Source of the DNA: Pseudomonas putida | Lineage (GTDB): Bacteria > Pseudomonadota > Gammaproteobacteria > Pseudomonadales > Pseudomonadaceae | Direction: 5' to 3' | Length of the DNA: 64,000 nt | NCBI RefSeq assembly: GCF_002741075.1 | Contig: NZ_CP016634.1 | Coordinates: 4,392,501 to 4,456,500 of the forward strand | Part shown: positions 46,319 through 56,279 of the stretch, piece by piece | Layout of the letters: every line of letters starts with the position of its first letter | Numbering within the stretch: the stretch's first letter is position 1 | Translations under genes and position numbers: made by a program | The notes under the pieces: generated by a model | The model's database searches: none | What the model saw: the letters and a program-made list of their open reading frames with translations, nothing else | Told to the model about the DNA's origin: nothing

Positions 46319-47656
46319 ATGCCCACACTGTCCACCGACTGGCACGACCGCCTCACCCACCGCAAGGTCTGGGCCCTGGCTGCGCCGATGATCCTTTCCA
46401 ACATCTCCGTGCCGTTGGTCGCACTGGTCGACAGCACGGTGATCGGCCACCTGCCCCACGCGCATCAGTTGGGTGCAGTCGCGGTGGGCGCCACCTTGTT
46501 CACCTTCATGGTCGGGCTGATGGGTTTTCTGCGCATGGGTTCCACCGGCTTCGCCGCCCAGGCCGCCGGGCGCGCCGACGGCGCGGCGTTGCGCCAGGTG
46601 CTGGTGCAGGGCCTGTTGCTGGCCCTGGCCTTCGCGCTGTTGATCGGCCTGTTGGCCATTCCTTTCAGCCAACTGGCGTTGCAGGCGATGCAACCGAGCG
46701 CGGCGCTGCACCAGTCCACCGAAGACTTCTTCCATACCCGCTTGCTGGGCCTGCCGGCGGCGCTGGCCAGCTACGCCCTGGTCGGCTGGTTCCTGGGCAC
46801 CCAGAATGCCCGGGCGCCCTTGGCGATCCTGCTGACCACCAACGTGCTGAACATCGTCCTCAACCTGTGGTTCGTCCTTGGCCTTGGCTGGGGCGTGCTG
46901 GGCTCGGCGCGGGCCTCGGTCATTGCCGAATGGAGCGCCGCGCTGCTCGGCCTTGCCCTGACCCGTCCGGCCCTGCGCGCCTACCCCGGGCACATCGCCT
47001 GGGCCGCGCTCAAGCGCTGGCAGGCCTGGCGACCGCTGCTGGCGGTCAACCGCGATATCTTCCTGCGCAGCCTGGCGCTGCAGTTGGTGTTCCTGCTGCT
47101 GACCGTGCAAGGCGCACGGCTGGGCGAAGCCACCGTGGCAGCCAACGCCCTGCTGCTCAACGGCCTGATGCTCACCGCCTACGCCCTGGACGGCCTGGCC
47201 CATGCGGTCGAAGCCCTGTGCGGCCACGCCATCGGTGCCCGCGACCGCGACACCTTGCGCCGCTCGCTGGTGGTGGCCTGCGGCTGGTCGCTGATTGTCA
47301 GCCTAGGCTTTGCCGTGCTGTTTCTGCTTGCTGGTCATCTGTTCATCGACCTGCAGACCGACATCGACAGCGTGCGCGCGGCGGCCTACCCGTTCCTGCC
47401 ATACCTGGCGGTGCTCCCGTTGATCGCGGTGTGGAGTTATCTGCTCGACGGCCTGTTCATCGGTGCGACACGGGCGCGTGAGATGCGCAATGCGATGTTG
47501 CTGTCGGTGATGATCACGCTGCCCTTGGCGGCGCTGCTGAGCGGGTTGGGCAACCACGGATTGTGGCTGGCGTTTCTGGGGTTCATGGCGGTGCGGGCAG
47601 CAACGCTAGGCTGGGTGGGATGGCGGTTGCAGGAAAAGGGGCGTTGGATTCAGTGA
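46319..47656 (+). CDS. MATE-family efflux transporter (DinF-like)
   Basis: A 445-residue inner-membrane protein with 12 predicted helices. The N-terminus RKVWALAAPMILSNISVPLVALVDSTVIGHL is typical of DinF-branch MATE proteins, and the second half repeats the pattern from RDIFLRSLALQLVFLLL. It likely exports organic cations by Na+ or H+ antiport; the substrate is unknown. It reads away from the macroglobulin gene over 177 bp and converges on speA across a strong hairpin. Confidence 0.88.
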   Translation: MPTLSTDWHDRLTHRKVWALAAPMILSNISVPLVALVDSTVIGHLPHAHQLGAVAVGATLFTFMVGLMGFLRMGSTGFAAQAAGRADGAALRQVLVQGLLLALAFALLIGLLAIPFSQLALQAMQPSAALHQSTEDFFHTRLLGLPAALASYALVGWFLGTQNARAPLAILLTTNVLNIVLNLWFVLGLGWGVLGSARASVIAEWSAALLGLALTRPALRAYPGHIAWAALKRWQAWRPLLAVNRDIFLRSLALQLVFLLLTVQGARLGEATVAANALLLNGLMLTAYALDGLAHAVEALCGHAIGARDRDTLRRSLVVACGWSLIVSLGFAVLFLLAGHLFIDLQTDIDSVRAAAYPFLPYLAVLPLIAVWSYLLDGLFIGATRAREMRNAMLLSVMITLPLAALLSGLGNHGLWLAFLGFMAVRAATLGWVGWRLQEKGRWIQ

Positions 47657-47693
47657 GGGCGGGGCCGCCCCCTTAGGAGCGGCTTGCCGCGAT

Positions 47694-47710
47694 GGGCCGC
47701 AACGCGGCCC
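47694..47710. terminator. Bidirectional hairpin between the MATE gene and speA
   Basis: GGGCCGC-AAC-GCGGCCC, a perfect 7-bp stem with a 3-base loop, in the gap between convergent stop codons. The flanking TAGGAGCGGC is REP-like. Confidence 0.6.
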
Positions 47711-47716
47711 CGGGGG

Positions 47717-49630
47717 TTACGAGGAAAGGTACGAGGACCGCGTCAGTCCCAGACGCAGCGCGTCAAGGAACTGGGTACGCTCGCGCGCTGTGATGCGGGC
47801 GCTGGCAACCTTGTCGCGGTAATGCGTCATCAACTCCTCCGGCGACAGGTGCACGTAGCGCAGCATGTCTTCGATGGTGTCGTGGGTCTCGATGCCGGCG
47901 TGATACACGCTGCCATCGGCGTTCTGGTAGATGTTCACCGAGTCGGTATCGCCGAACAGGTTGTGCATGTCGCCCAGAATCTCCTGGTACGCACCGACCA
48001 GGAACACACCCAGCAGGTAGTCTTCGCCTTCCTTGACCGCGTGTACCGGCATGCTGGTCTCGATGCTCTGCTCGTCGACGTACTGGTTGATCTTGCCGTC
48101 GGAGTCGCAGGTCAGATCCTGCAGCACGGCGCGTCGCATCGGCTCTTCATCCAGGCGGTGCAGCGGGATGATCGGCAGTACCTGGCCGATGGCCCAGGTG
48201 TCCGGCAGGCTCTGGAACACCGAGAAGTTGCAGATGTACTTGTCGGCCAGCTTGTCGTTGAGCTCGTCCAACACCTGGCGGTGCGAGCGTTGACGGGCCT
48301 TGAGCGAGTTGTGCAGGCGACGGCACACGGCAAAGTAGCACTGCTCGGCCAGGGCCTTCTCGGACAGGCTGATCTTGCCATCGGCATACTGCGCGGCAAC
48401 GTCGCCCATGTAGTGGGTGGCGCGCCAGTAGGTCTCGGTGACCATCTCGATGTCGGTCGGGCCGAGCAGGTCGACCAGCCACTGCACGGTCTCAGGCAGT
48501 GCTTCCTTGTTCTCGATGGCCGGCACTTCGTCGTTGTGCTTCTCGACGTCGGTGACCTGGATCACCAGCATGGCGTGGTGCGCGGTCAGCGAGCGGCCGC
48601 TCTCGGAGAAGATGTGCGGATGCGGCAGGCCCTGGGCGTCACAGAACTCCTTGAGCATGCCCACCACCACGCCGGCATAGTCGTCCATGTCGTAGTTGAT
48701 GGAGCTGGCGTTGCGCGAGTGGGTGCCGTCGTAGTCCACGCCCAGGCCACCGCCGACGTCGATGTGATCGACCGGCAGGCCCAAGGCGCGCAGCTCGCCG
48801 TAGTAGCGGATGGCCTCTTTGAAGCCGTGCTGGTAGTCGGCCAGGTTGGCGATCTGCGAACCCATGTGGAAGTGCAGCAGGCGGATGCCCTGGTCAAGGC
48901 CGGCATCGCGGAAGCGCTGCACCACCGAGAGCAGTTGGGCGGCGGACAAGCCGAACTTGGACTTTTCACCCCCAGTGTCGGCCCACTTGCTCGATGCCAG
49001 CGACGACAGCCGCACGCGCAGACCGACCTGTGGCTTGACCTTGAGTTCAGCGGCCTCCTCGATCACCAAGGCGACCTCGGACTCCTTCTCGATGACGATG
49101 AACACGTTGTGGCCAAGCTTCTGGCCCATCAGCGCCAGGCGAATGAACTCACGGTCCTTGTAGCCGTTGCAGACGATGGTGCCGCCCTTGGGCGCCAGTG
49201 CCAGCACCGCGAGCAGCTCGGGCTTGGAACCCGCTTCAAGGCCGATGGAAACGTTCTGGGTGGCGATGATGTTCTCCACCACCGCCTCCTGCTGGTTGAC
49301 CTTGATCGGGTACAGCGCCGTGTACTTGCTCTGGTATTCCAGGCGCTCGATGTTGGCGTCGAACGCACCGGTCAGCTGGCGCACGCGATGCTGCAGGATG
49401 TCGGGGAAACGCACCAGCAGCGGCAGCGACAGACCGCTCTGGCGCAACTCATCGACCTGCTCGTATAGGTCGATCGGGGCGCTGTCCGGGCCGTTGGGGC
49501 GCACTTCGACGCGCCCGGCCTCATTGATGGCGAAATAACCAGCGCCCCAATGGCGGATACCATAAACACTGCGGCTGTCGGCCACGGTCCACTGGCTGCC
49601 ATCATCTTTGCGTGTGCGTCGTACGGACAT
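47717..49630 (-). CDS. speA: Biosynthetic arginine decarboxylase
   Basis: A 637-residue PLP enzyme of the alanine-racemase-fold group. The PLP lysine is K110 in [14 protein letters not shown]; other conserved blocks are [32 protein letters not shown] and the C-terminal TCDSDGKI. It makes agmatine from arginine for putrescine synthesis. The length is normal for SpeA (about 630-660). It is monocistronic, with a GCCCC/GGGGC hairpin near 49662-49675 in its leader region. Confidence 0.95.
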   Translation of the reverse strand: MSVRRTRKDDGSQWTVADSRSVYGIRHWGAGYFAINEAGRVEVRPNGPDSAPIDLYEQVDELRQSGLSLPLLVRFPDILQHRVRQLTGAFDANIERLEYQSKYTALYPIKVNQQEAVVENIIATQNVSIGLEAGSKPELLAVLALAPKGGTIVCNGYKDREFIRLALMGQKLGHNVFIVIEKESEVALVIEEAAELKVKPQVGLRVRLSSLASSKWADTGGEKSKFGLSAAQLLSVVQRFRDAGLDQGIRLLHFHMGSQIANLADYQHGFKEAIRYYGELRALGLPVDHIDVGGGLGVDYDGTHSRNASSINYDMDDYAGVVVGMLKEFCDAQGLPHPHIFSESGRSLTAHHAMLVIQVTDVEKHNDEVPAIENKEALPETVQWLVDLLGPTDIEMVTETYWRATHYMGDVAAQYADGKISLSEKALAEQCYFAVCRRLHNSLKARQRSHRQVLDELNDKLADKYICNFSVFQSLPDTWAIGQVLPIIPLHRLDEEPMRRAVLQDLTCDSDGKINQYVDEQSIETSMPVHAVKEGEDYLLGVFLVGAYQEILGDMHNLFGDTDSVNIYQNADGSVYHAGIETHDTIEDMLRYVHLSPEELMTHYRDKVASARITARERTQFLDALRLGLTRSSYLSS

Positions 49631-49783
49631 TCAAGTCCCCTGTAGATAAGTCAAAGACACTGCCCCGCCAGGGGCGGACGCAGTGTAAAAACTGAAAATG
49701 ACGATTCGTCCGTGGTCAGGGATAGACCCTTCCTACGGGAACGAGTTTAGAAAGCACTGGGCAAAAAATCGCGCGGGCCGGGA

Positions 49784-50155
49784 TCAACCGCCGGATTTCT
49801 TCGCTTTGAAACCCTGCTTGGTCAACTCGCCGAGCAGCAACTCGACGTGGTCGCCCTGGATCTCGATGACCCCATCCTTCAGCGCGCCTCCGGTGCCACA
49901 ACGGCGCTTGAGGTTGCTGGCCAGCTCCTTGAGCTGGTCGAGGGGCAGCGGGACGCCACTGATGGTAGTCACGGTCTTGCCGCCACGGCCTTTGCTTTCG
50001 CGGCGCACGCGGGCGATACCATCACCTTCGGGGATGACCTGTTGCTTGCAGATGCAGGCGTCCACCGGCTTGCCACAGTCCGGGCAATGCCGACCGGCAT
50101 CGGTGGAGTAAACGAGACCGCCAAGGGCGGCGAAGGAAGAAGCTTTCTTGGCCAC
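49784..50155 (-). CDS. SUI1/eIF1-like translation factor (YciH type)
   Basis: A 123-residue protein. The C-terminal SUI1 domain (residues about 45-120) has the family motif KRRCGTGGALKDGVIEIQGDH. The N-terminal part carries a cysteine set C24-x2-C27-x6-C34-x-C36 that could bind zinc and is absent from E. coli YciH. GTG 50155 is chosen because AGAGGA precedes it by 6 bases; a longer TTG frame starts at 50179. YciH-type proteins influence start-codon selection. It lies upstream of speA on the same strand. Confidence 0.85.
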   Translation of the reverse strand: MAKKASSFAALGGLVYSTDAGRHCPDCGKPVDACICKQQVIPEGDGIARVRRESKGRGGKTVTTISGVPLPLDQLKELASNLKRRCGTGGALKDGVIEIQGDHVELLLGELTKQGFKAKKSGG

Positions 50156-50441
50156 TTTTGTTCCTCTTGCTGAGGACAAAAACTGGTCGATGCCTGGGGC
50201 CAGGACCGACCGCGAAGCCCCACTCTGGCAGGGGCAGCGCTACTGCCGCAAGATCCTGCGGCAGCCCGAAAAGGGCGCGCAGTGTAACGATAAATCTGCC
50301 GGTTGCTAAGTACTGGAATGCGCCATTTTGCGAATGTTTTGCGACCCTTTGCGAATAAACCCATTCCCTCAGCGCTCAAGCGCTACACGATCCTTGGTGG
50401 GAGCGGGTTTACCCGCGAAAGCGCCAGCACTGCCAACACCG
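50156..50441. other. Intergenic region with leader hairpin and REP element
   Basis: 286 bp without a gene. A perfect stem CTGCCGCA-AGATCC-TGCGGCAG (50243-50264) and a GCCC-GAAAA-GGGC stem just beside it lie in the leader of the SUI1 gene or form the end of the Nudix transcript. A REP copy, GGTGGGAGCGGGTTTACCCG, begins at 50398 and includes the stem GCGGGT-TT-ACCCGC (50403-50416). Confidence 0.55.
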
Positions 50442-50978
50442 CTATTTCAGGCTGGCCGTGTAACGATCCAGCGCCGCCAGCGAGTCCGGACAGAACGGTA
50501 AACGCCCACGATCGGCTTCTACCTGGGCAAGGCTCACGAACCGCGCCTCACTGACCTCTTCTGGCTGCAGCTTCAACGGCGCATCGGAAACCGCCGAGAA
50601 CACCGCACACCACAACCGGTTGTCCGGCTGGTCGAAATAGAAACGCTCGTGAAAGCGCAACGCGACGCCAGCGATACCCAGCTCTTCCGCCAGCTCTCGC
50701 GCTGCCGACACCTCGTAGCTTTCGCCGGCAGCCACCATGCCGCCGGCGGCCACGTCCCAATAGCCGGGGTACAGCGCCTTGCTCAAGGTACGCCGGTGCA
50801 CGCACAGCTCACCGGCGCTGTTGAACAGCAGGATGAAGGTGCAGCGCCCGATCAGGCCGCGCTCACGCAGCTCGGCCCGAGGCAAGGCGCCAAGCAGTCG
50901 GTCGGCCTCATCGACCCAGGCGACCGACTCACGATCAGAGGCCGCGCGGTGCGCAGCCTCCTGCGCGCTGATGGTCAT
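50442..50978 (-). CDS. Nudix hydrolase (YfcD-like)
   Basis: A 178-residue Nudix protein. The Nudix box begins at GGMVAAGESYEVSAARELAE and ends ELGI, matching Gx5Ex7REUxEExGU. The preceding RGLIGRCTFILLFNSAGELCVHRR is typical of the YfcD/isopentenyl-isomerase-like branch. The substrate is unknown. It starts 2 bp after the stop of the DUF2333 gene and so is probably cotranscribed with it. Confidence 0.88.
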   Translation of the reverse strand: MTISAQEAAHRAASDRESVAWVDEADRLLGALPRAELRERGLIGRCTFILLFNSAGELCVHRRTLSKALYPGYWDVAAGGMVAAGESYEVSAARELAEELGIAGVALRFHERFYFDQPDNRLWCAVFSAVSDAPLKLQPEEVSEARFVSLAQVEADRGRLPFCPDSLAALDRYTASLK

Positions 50979-50980
50979 CC

Positions 50981-52048
50981 TCAGCCCTGCGACAGCAGTT
51001 GACGCAGGTCGATGACCGCAGCGTTGGCTCGGGAAATATAGTTAGCCATCACCAACGAGTGGTTGGCCCACATGCCAAAGCCGCTGCCGTTGAGCACCAT
51101 CGGGCTCCACAGCGCCTCCTGGGAGGCCTCCAGCTCACGGATGATCTGGCGCACGCTGACCGTGGCGTTCTTCTTGGCCAGCACATCGGCGAAGTCCACC
51201 TCGATGGCGCGCAGCAGGTGCGACAGCGCCCAGGCCTGGCCACGGGCTTCGTAGAACACGTTGTCGATCTGCAGCCATGGGGTTTCCACCAGTTCCTCGT
51301 CGACCTGCGGCGCCTGACCAGGCACCACCGACTCGGTTTTCAAGGTGCTGTTGAGCTTGACCCGGCCGACACTGGCCGACAGGCGCTGGGACAACGAGCC
51401 CAGACGAGTGGCCACATCACCCAGCCAGTTGTTCAGGTTGTCAGCGCGTGTATAGAAGATGGCGCCCTGGTCGCCTGCGGACAGGCGGCGCTGGTAGCGG
51501 CTGAGCGACTTGATGCCTTCCTCGAACTCCGACTCGCTCGATGGCAGGATCCAGCTCTTGTTATCGAAGTTGAAGCGCGGCTCGGCCTTGGCCAGATCGG
51601 CATCTTCGGTCGATTGCGACTGGGAACGGGCGAAGTCCTTGCGCAGCGCGCGCGACAGGTCACGCACCTGGACCAGCACGCCGTATTCCCAGCTCGGCAT
51701 GTTGTCCATCCACAGCCCTGGCGGGAAGCGGTCGTTGGAGATATAGCCGCCCGGCTTGTTCAACAGGGTGCCGGCGACGGTCTTGAGGGTCTCGACGGTG
51801 GTATAACCCACCACCATCTGCTGACCGGTGCGCTCGGCGGCGGCCTGGGCGCTCTGTTGTACCGGGAACAGGTCCGGCTCCTGGCTCCAGTACCAACCGA
51901 GGCCGATGCATACCAACAGATACAGGCCGATCAGGGTGCCCAGAGCTCGGCTCCAAAGCCCCCCCAGGTAGCTACGTGTAGCAGCGCCACGGGCGTCGAC
52001 GCGCTCACGTGGCTCGGCTTTGGCCTCGCGGTTTTTCCAGTCCAGCAT
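50981..52048 (-). CDS. DUF2333 family membrane-anchored protein
   Basis: A 355-residue protein of unknown function. After a charged N-terminus, one helix spans about residues 32-52 (ALGTLIGLYLLVCIGLGWYWS); the rest is predicted periplasmic, with GGYISNDRFPPGLWMDNMPSWEYGVLVQVRDL and WLQIDNVFYEARGQAWALSHLL as conserved-looking blocks. ATG 52048 is used because the earlier frame to 52216 is basic, cysteine-rich and unlike the protein. It forms a two-gene unit with the Nudix gene. Confidence 0.8.
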   Translation of the reverse strand: MLDWKNREAKAEPRERVDARGAATRSYLGGLWSRALGTLIGLYLLVCIGLGWYWSQEPDLFPVQQSAQAAAERTGQQMVVGYTTVETLKTVAGTLLNKPGGYISNDRFPPGLWMDNMPSWEYGVLVQVRDLSRALRKDFARSQSQSTEDADLAKAEPRFNFDNKSWILPSSESEFEEGIKSLSRYQRRLSAGDQGAIFYTRADNLNNWLGDVATRLGSLSQRLSASVGRVKLNSTLKTESVVPGQAPQVDEELVETPWLQIDNVFYEARGQAWALSHLLRAIEVDFADVLAKKNATVSVRQIIRELEASQEALWSPMVLNGSGFGMWANHSLVMANYISRANAAVIDLRQLLSQG

Positions 52049-52162
52049 GGCGTTGTCCTTATCAGTCCGACAGTTCAAGGGGCTTGGACCACCAGCCCCA
52101 GCCAGGGTGCCACGGCAAGCCCGCGTGACAGCACTATAAAGCAGACACTGCCTTACGCATAA

Positions 52163-52178
52163 GCGACCAATCGGTCGG
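52163..52178. promoter_or_regulatory. Candidate operator CGACC-AATC-GGTCG
   Basis: A 5-bp dyad CGACC/GGTCG around AATC lies between the DUF2333 gene and the divergent diguanylate cyclase gene. Dyads of this GACC...GGTC type are frequent TetR-family operators. No partner regulator is seen, so confidence is low. Confidence 0.25.
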
Positions 52179-52300
52179 TAACTGAATAATCGTACCTCGG
52201 CGGACTTTGTTGACATGGCGCACTGGCCAGTCCAGAAATGAGTGCTAGCATGGAGCCATCATTGCACCTGCATAATCACACACCAACAAGCAGTCAGGAC

Positions 52301-53917
52301 ATGACCCAGCCAGCCGACCCGAGCCACGAGCGCCTCAAGCAGCACTTCGCCCAACGGGTCATCCATCAGGCCCGACAGATCCTGGAGATCTGGCAGCGCC
52401 TGCAGCGGGGCGAGTGGTCGACTGCAGAGCTGGCCGAGTTGTGCGAGGCCAATCTGCGCCTGCAGCGCTATGCCGAACGTTTCGAACAACCCGAGCATAG
52501 CGTGCTGTCAACGGCCATCGGCCAGACGTTGCGGGCCATCGAGGCCAACAGCGCGCGACTGAACTCGGAACTGATCAGCGAGCTCAACCGCCTGATGCAG
52601 CGCCTTTCGCGTACCGGCCTGCGCAAGGGTGACCAACTCGACAATGTGCCTCTGCCCCCCGTGCGCAAACCCGTGTATATCCTGCTTCAGGACCACGACC
52701 GCGCCGAGCGCCTGGCCCAACAGCTCGAGTTCTTTGGCCTGGGCGTGCAAGCGCTGCTCAATGCCGAAGCTTTCTGCGCCTCGATGCGTGAACGTTTGCC
52801 TTCGGCCATCGTCATGGATGTGGACTTCACCGGCCCAGGCCAAGGACTGAAACTCGCGGCCTTGGCACAGCAAGGGCTGGATCAGCATATTCCGCTGCTG
52901 TTCTTCAGCCACCACGAGACCGACACCCCGACCCGCCTGGCCGCCGTGCGCGCCGGAGGCCAGGAATTCCTGACCGGCACGCTGGAGGCCTCGAGCCTGC
53001 TGGAGAAAGTCGAGCTGTACACCAGCGCCACCCAGTACGACCCGTTCCGGGTGTTGATCATCGACGACTCCCGCGCCCAGGCCATGCATACCGAGCGCCT
53101 GCTCAACGGCGCGGGCATGATCACCCGCACCCTCACCGAGCCGATCCGCACCATGGCCGAACTGGCGGACTTCCAGCCCGACCTGATCATCCTCGACCTC
53201 TACATGCCCGACTGCACCGGCCCGGAGCTTGCCAAAGTGATCCGCCACAATGATCGTTACGTCAGCGTGCCGATCATCTATCTCTCGGCCGAGGATGACC
53301 TGGACAAGCAACTGGACGCCATGAGCGAGGGCGGTGACGACTTCCTGACCAAGCCGATCCGTTCACGCCACCTGGTCACCACCGTGCGCAACCGCGCGGC
53401 CCGGGCCCGCCACCTCAAGGCGCGCATGGTGCGCGACAGCCTCACGGGGCTGTACAACCACACCCATATCCTCCAGTTGCTCGAAGATTGCAGCTTCCGC
53501 GCCCGTCGCGAGGGCCAGCCGCTGAGCTTCGCCATGCTCGACATCGACCACTTCAAGAAGATCAACGACCGCCATGGCCACCCCATGGGCGACCGGGTGA
53601 TCAAGAGCCTGGCGCTGTTTCTCAAACAGCGGCTGCGCAAGACCGATTTCATCGGGCGCTACGGTGGCGAGGAGTTTGCCATCGTCATGCCCAATACCGC
53701 GCTGGACGCGGCCCACAAGGTACTGGACGAGATCCGTCGACGCTTTGCCGATATCCTCTACCCCGCCCAGCCCCACGACCTCAAGTGCACCTTCAGCGCA
53801 GGCGTGGTGCAACTGGACGACAACCACGATGCCCTGACCATGGCCAGCGCCGCCGACGAAGCGCTGTATCGGGCCAAACATGCCGGGCGCAACTGCGTGG
53901 TGCGCGTGGAGCCCTAG
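52301..53917 (+). CDS. Two-receiver diguanylate cyclase (PleD-like)
   Basis: A 538-residue cytoplasmic protein: an N-terminal helical, Hpt-like region (about 1-110) without the usual phospho-His motif; a first receiver (about 122-240) with Asp in IVMDVDF but Gly-Thr where the Lys should be (FLTGTLE); a second, complete receiver (about 248-365) with IIDDS, LDLYMPD and FLTKPI; and a GGDEF domain (about 375-535). The active site is GGEEF near 455 with the inhibitory RxxD site (RKTD) five residues before. ATG 52301 is preferred; an in-frame ATG at 52238 is possible. It should make c-di-GMP when phosphorylated. Confidence 0.9.
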   Translation: MTQPADPSHERLKQHFAQRVIHQARQILEIWQRLQRGEWSTAELAELCEANLRLQRYAERFEQPEHSVLSTAIGQTLRAIEANSARLNSELISELNRLMQRLSRTGLRKGDQLDNVPLPPVRKPVYILLQDHDRAERLAQQLEFFGLGVQALLNAEAFCASMRERLPSAIVMDVDFTGPGQGLKLAALAQQGLDQHIPLLFFSHHETDTPTRLAAVRAGGQEFLTGTLEASSLLEKVELYTSATQYDPFRVLIIDDSRAQAMHTERLLNGAGMITRTLTEPIRTMAELADFQPDLIILDLYMPDCTGPELAKVIRHNDRYVSVPIIYLSAEDDLDKQLDAMSEGGDDFLTKPIRSRHLVTTVRNRAARARHLKARMVRDSLTGLYNHTHILQLLEDCSFRARREGQPLSFAMLDIDHFKKINDRHGHPMGDRVIKSLALFLKQRLRKTDFIGRYGGEEFAIVMPNTALDAAHKVLDEIRRRFADILYPAQPHDLKCTFSAGVVQLDDNHDALTMASAADEALYRAKHAGRNCVVRVEP

Positions 53918-54072
53918 GCGCATTCGTCACCCGCGCGCAGGCCTGCTTTCGCCCATAAAGGCAAATAGCCACTTTTTTTGTGAAGGCAAGCCCTCTTCGT
54001 CATCACCTCGTCACAAAACCGCAATAACTTCAGGCACCTACCTCTCTCCACTCCCGCTGGAAGTTCGCGGCT

Positions 54073-56034
54073 ATGCGCCTGAAGTGGCTGACCAATTTCA
54101 ATACCCTGTTGCTGGTGACCGTCTGCATCGCCTTGGGCGCGACCCTGTGGTGGTCGCAACGCGCCCTGGAGCGTCCCTATCAATTGATGGAACGCTACCT
54201 GGGCTTGTCCCAGCAGTTCCAGAATGACGCTGTGCGCAATATTCAGGCCTACCTGAACAGTGGCGACGCCTTGCGCCACGCCGCAGCCCTGGAGGCGACC
54301 CAGCAATTGCAGGCCTCACTCGCCGACTGGCCGCAGGCGCTTGCGGACACGCTGCACCCTAGCCTTGACCACCTGCAGGCCTTTACCGGCAACGAATTGC
54401 TCGCCGCCGGCAAGCTCGCCGGCGATCCGCAGGCCTTGCTGCTCCAAGCCGAACGCGAACTGGGGGCCAATTTTGAACAATTGGCCGCTTACGCCCGTGA
54501 CAGCGCCAGCCCAGACGCTGGCCGTTACCTTGCGCCCTTGCTGGACGCCTCGGTGCATCTGGGGCGCCTGTCCCTGGCTCGGGACAAACTGGTCAGCAGC
54601 GGCCGCGCGGAATTGGCCGATGAAGTGGAGCGTGAACTGCAACTGATCCGCGCCCAAGCCCAGGCCATCGACAGCCTGCCGCTGCTGGGCGTGACCCGCG
54701 CCGCCGAGTCCAACGCCGACGATTTCGCAGCGTTGATGGGCCTGCAGACCCAGGCCAGCGAACAACGCGAAGATGTCGCAGTGGGTCTGAAGCGCGAGCT
54801 GCAAAGCCTGCTGGCCCGTTACCCGGCCGAACTGCAACGCACCCGCGAACAGATCGAACGCCGCACCGCCCTGGCCGCCAGCACGGGCGATCGGCTTGAG
54901 GCCGTGCAACAGGCCATCGCTGCCCTGGAGCCGGAGGTGCGTGGTCTGCACGCCAAGATCGCTGGCGAAGTGCGCATCATCCAAGGCCTGATGATCGGCC
55001 TGATCCTGCTTATCGCCCTGCTCATCGATACCCTTCAGCGTCGCCTGGCGCGCACCTTGACCAGCCTGGCCCCGGCCCTGTCGCGCTGGGCCGAGGGCGA
55101 CTTTGCCCAGCCCATCGCCCTGGGGCGCACCAACCGCGAGTTGCACGATATCCAGGCGTCGCTCAACCGCCTGCGTCAGTACCTGGTCGATCTGGTGGGC
55201 ACCCTGCGCCACAACGCCGAGCAAGTCGCGGGCAGCAGCCATGCGCTGGCGGGCATGAGCACCGCCCTGCACGACGGCGCCGAGCGCCAGGCCGGTGACA
55301 CCGCGCAAATACGCGATGCCCTGGGCGAACTCGAGGCAACCATCCAGCAGGTGGCGGGCGATGCCAGCGCCGCCGCCGACGCCAGCCGCGACGCCGGTCG
55401 CGCCGTGGAACAGGGCCAGGCCGTGATCGGCCAAAGCCTCTCCGGCCTACGCGCGCTGGTCGATGAAGTGCAAGGCAACGCGCAGACGATCGAGCAACTG
55501 GCCGAGGAATCGGCCACCATCGGTGGCGTGCTGACGGTGATTCGCGCCATCGCCGAACAGACCAACCTGCTGGCACTCAACGCCGCCATCGAAGCGGCGC
55601 GGGCAGGCGAGATGGGTCGTGGCTTCGCCGTGGTCGCTGACGAAGTCCGCTCGCTGGCCCAGCGCACCACGGGCGCCACCGGAGAAATCCAAGGTTTGAT
55701 CGACCGCCTGCAACAGGCCGCCCGGGAATCGGTGAGCGGCATGCGCATCCAGCTCGAACACGCCCAGACCACTGCCAGCCAGGCCCAGGCCGCCGACGGC
55801 GCACTCGATGAAATCGTCGGTGCGATCCGCACGATCGCCGACACGGCGGTGCGCATTGCCGAAGTGACCGCCCAGCAGACCGGTGCAGTGAGCGAGATCC
55901 GCGATCACAGCGAGCGGATCCACGCACTGGGCGAGGACAACCTGCAGCGCATTGGCGAAGGACGCCAGCAAGGCGAGCAGTTGCTCCAGCTTGGGGGTGA
56001 ACTGAATACCGCGGTGAGGGCGTTTCGCCTTTGA
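54073..56034 (+). CDS. Methyl-accepting chemotaxis protein with helical periplasmic domain
   Basis: A 653-residue chemoreceptor. TM1 covers about residues 9-29, then a long alpha-helical periplasmic region to about 300 (no Cache motif seen, consistent with a helical-bundle sensor), TM2 near 302-322 ([17 protein letters not shown]), HAMP, and the signalling tip [35 protein letters not shown] 54073 follows TGGAAG. It lies 155 bp after the diguanylate cyclase gene. The ligand is unknown. It is intact and of typical length. Confidence 0.88.
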   Translation: MRLKWLTNFNTLLLVTVCIALGATLWWSQRALERPYQLMERYLGLSQQFQNDAVRNIQAYLNSGDALRHAAALEATQQLQASLADWPQALADTLHPSLDHLQAFTGNELLAAGKLAGDPQALLLQAERELGANFEQLAAYARDSASPDAGRYLAPLLDASVHLGRLSLARDKLVSSGRAELADEVERELQLIRAQAQAIDSLPLLGVTRAAESNADDFAALMGLQTQASEQREDVAVGLKRELQSLLARYPAELQRTREQIERRTALAASTGDRLEAVQQAIAALEPEVRGLHAKIAGEVRIIQGLMIGLILLIALLIDTLQRRLARTLTSLAPALSRWAEGDFAQPIALGRTNRELHDIQASLNRLRQYLVDLVGTLRHNAEQVAGSSHALAGMSTALHDGAERQAGDTAQIRDALGELEATIQQVAGDASAAADASRDAGRAVEQGQAVIGQSLSGLRALVDEVQGNAQTIEQLAEESATIGGVLTVIRAIAEQTNLLALNAAIEAARAGEMGRGFAVVADEVRSLAQRTTGATGEIQGLIDRLQQAARESVSGMRIQLEHAQTTASQAQAADGALDEIVGAIRTIADTAVRIAEVTAQQTGAVSEIRDHSERIHALGEDNLQRIGEGRQQGEQLLQLGGELNTAVRAFRL

Positions 56035-56058
56035 GCGCCGAGGCGCCTGAACGAACGC

Positions 56059-56170
56059 CTTCGCGGGTAAACCCGCTCCCACAGGGCTCACCGCCATCCT
56101 GTGGAAGGAGGTTTAACCAGACGGCTCACCGCGATCCTTGTGGGAGCGGGTTTACCCGCGAAAGCGTCGG
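56059..56170. repeat. Cluster of three REP elements
   Basis: An inverted copy at 56059-56085, a degenerate copy CCTGTGGAAGGAGGTTTAAC near 56098-56117, and a direct copy TGTGGGAGCGGGTTTACCCG starting near 56140 and running to 56170. The outer two are mutually inverted. They separate the chemoreceptor gene from dsbD. Confidence 0.75.
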
Positions 56171-56279
56171 TACTGACAACATGAAATCCGGCGCCCATGT
56201 GTCGCGCTGCCGGCCAGCCTGGCCCCAATCAACGGCAAGTCCGCTATGATGCGCCCACGTTTCACCTAGCGAGACCGCC

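Noticed and set aside
56059..56170. Possible CRISPR array
   Set aside because: The repeats are REP palindromes in mixed orientation with irregular spacing; no cas genes are present.
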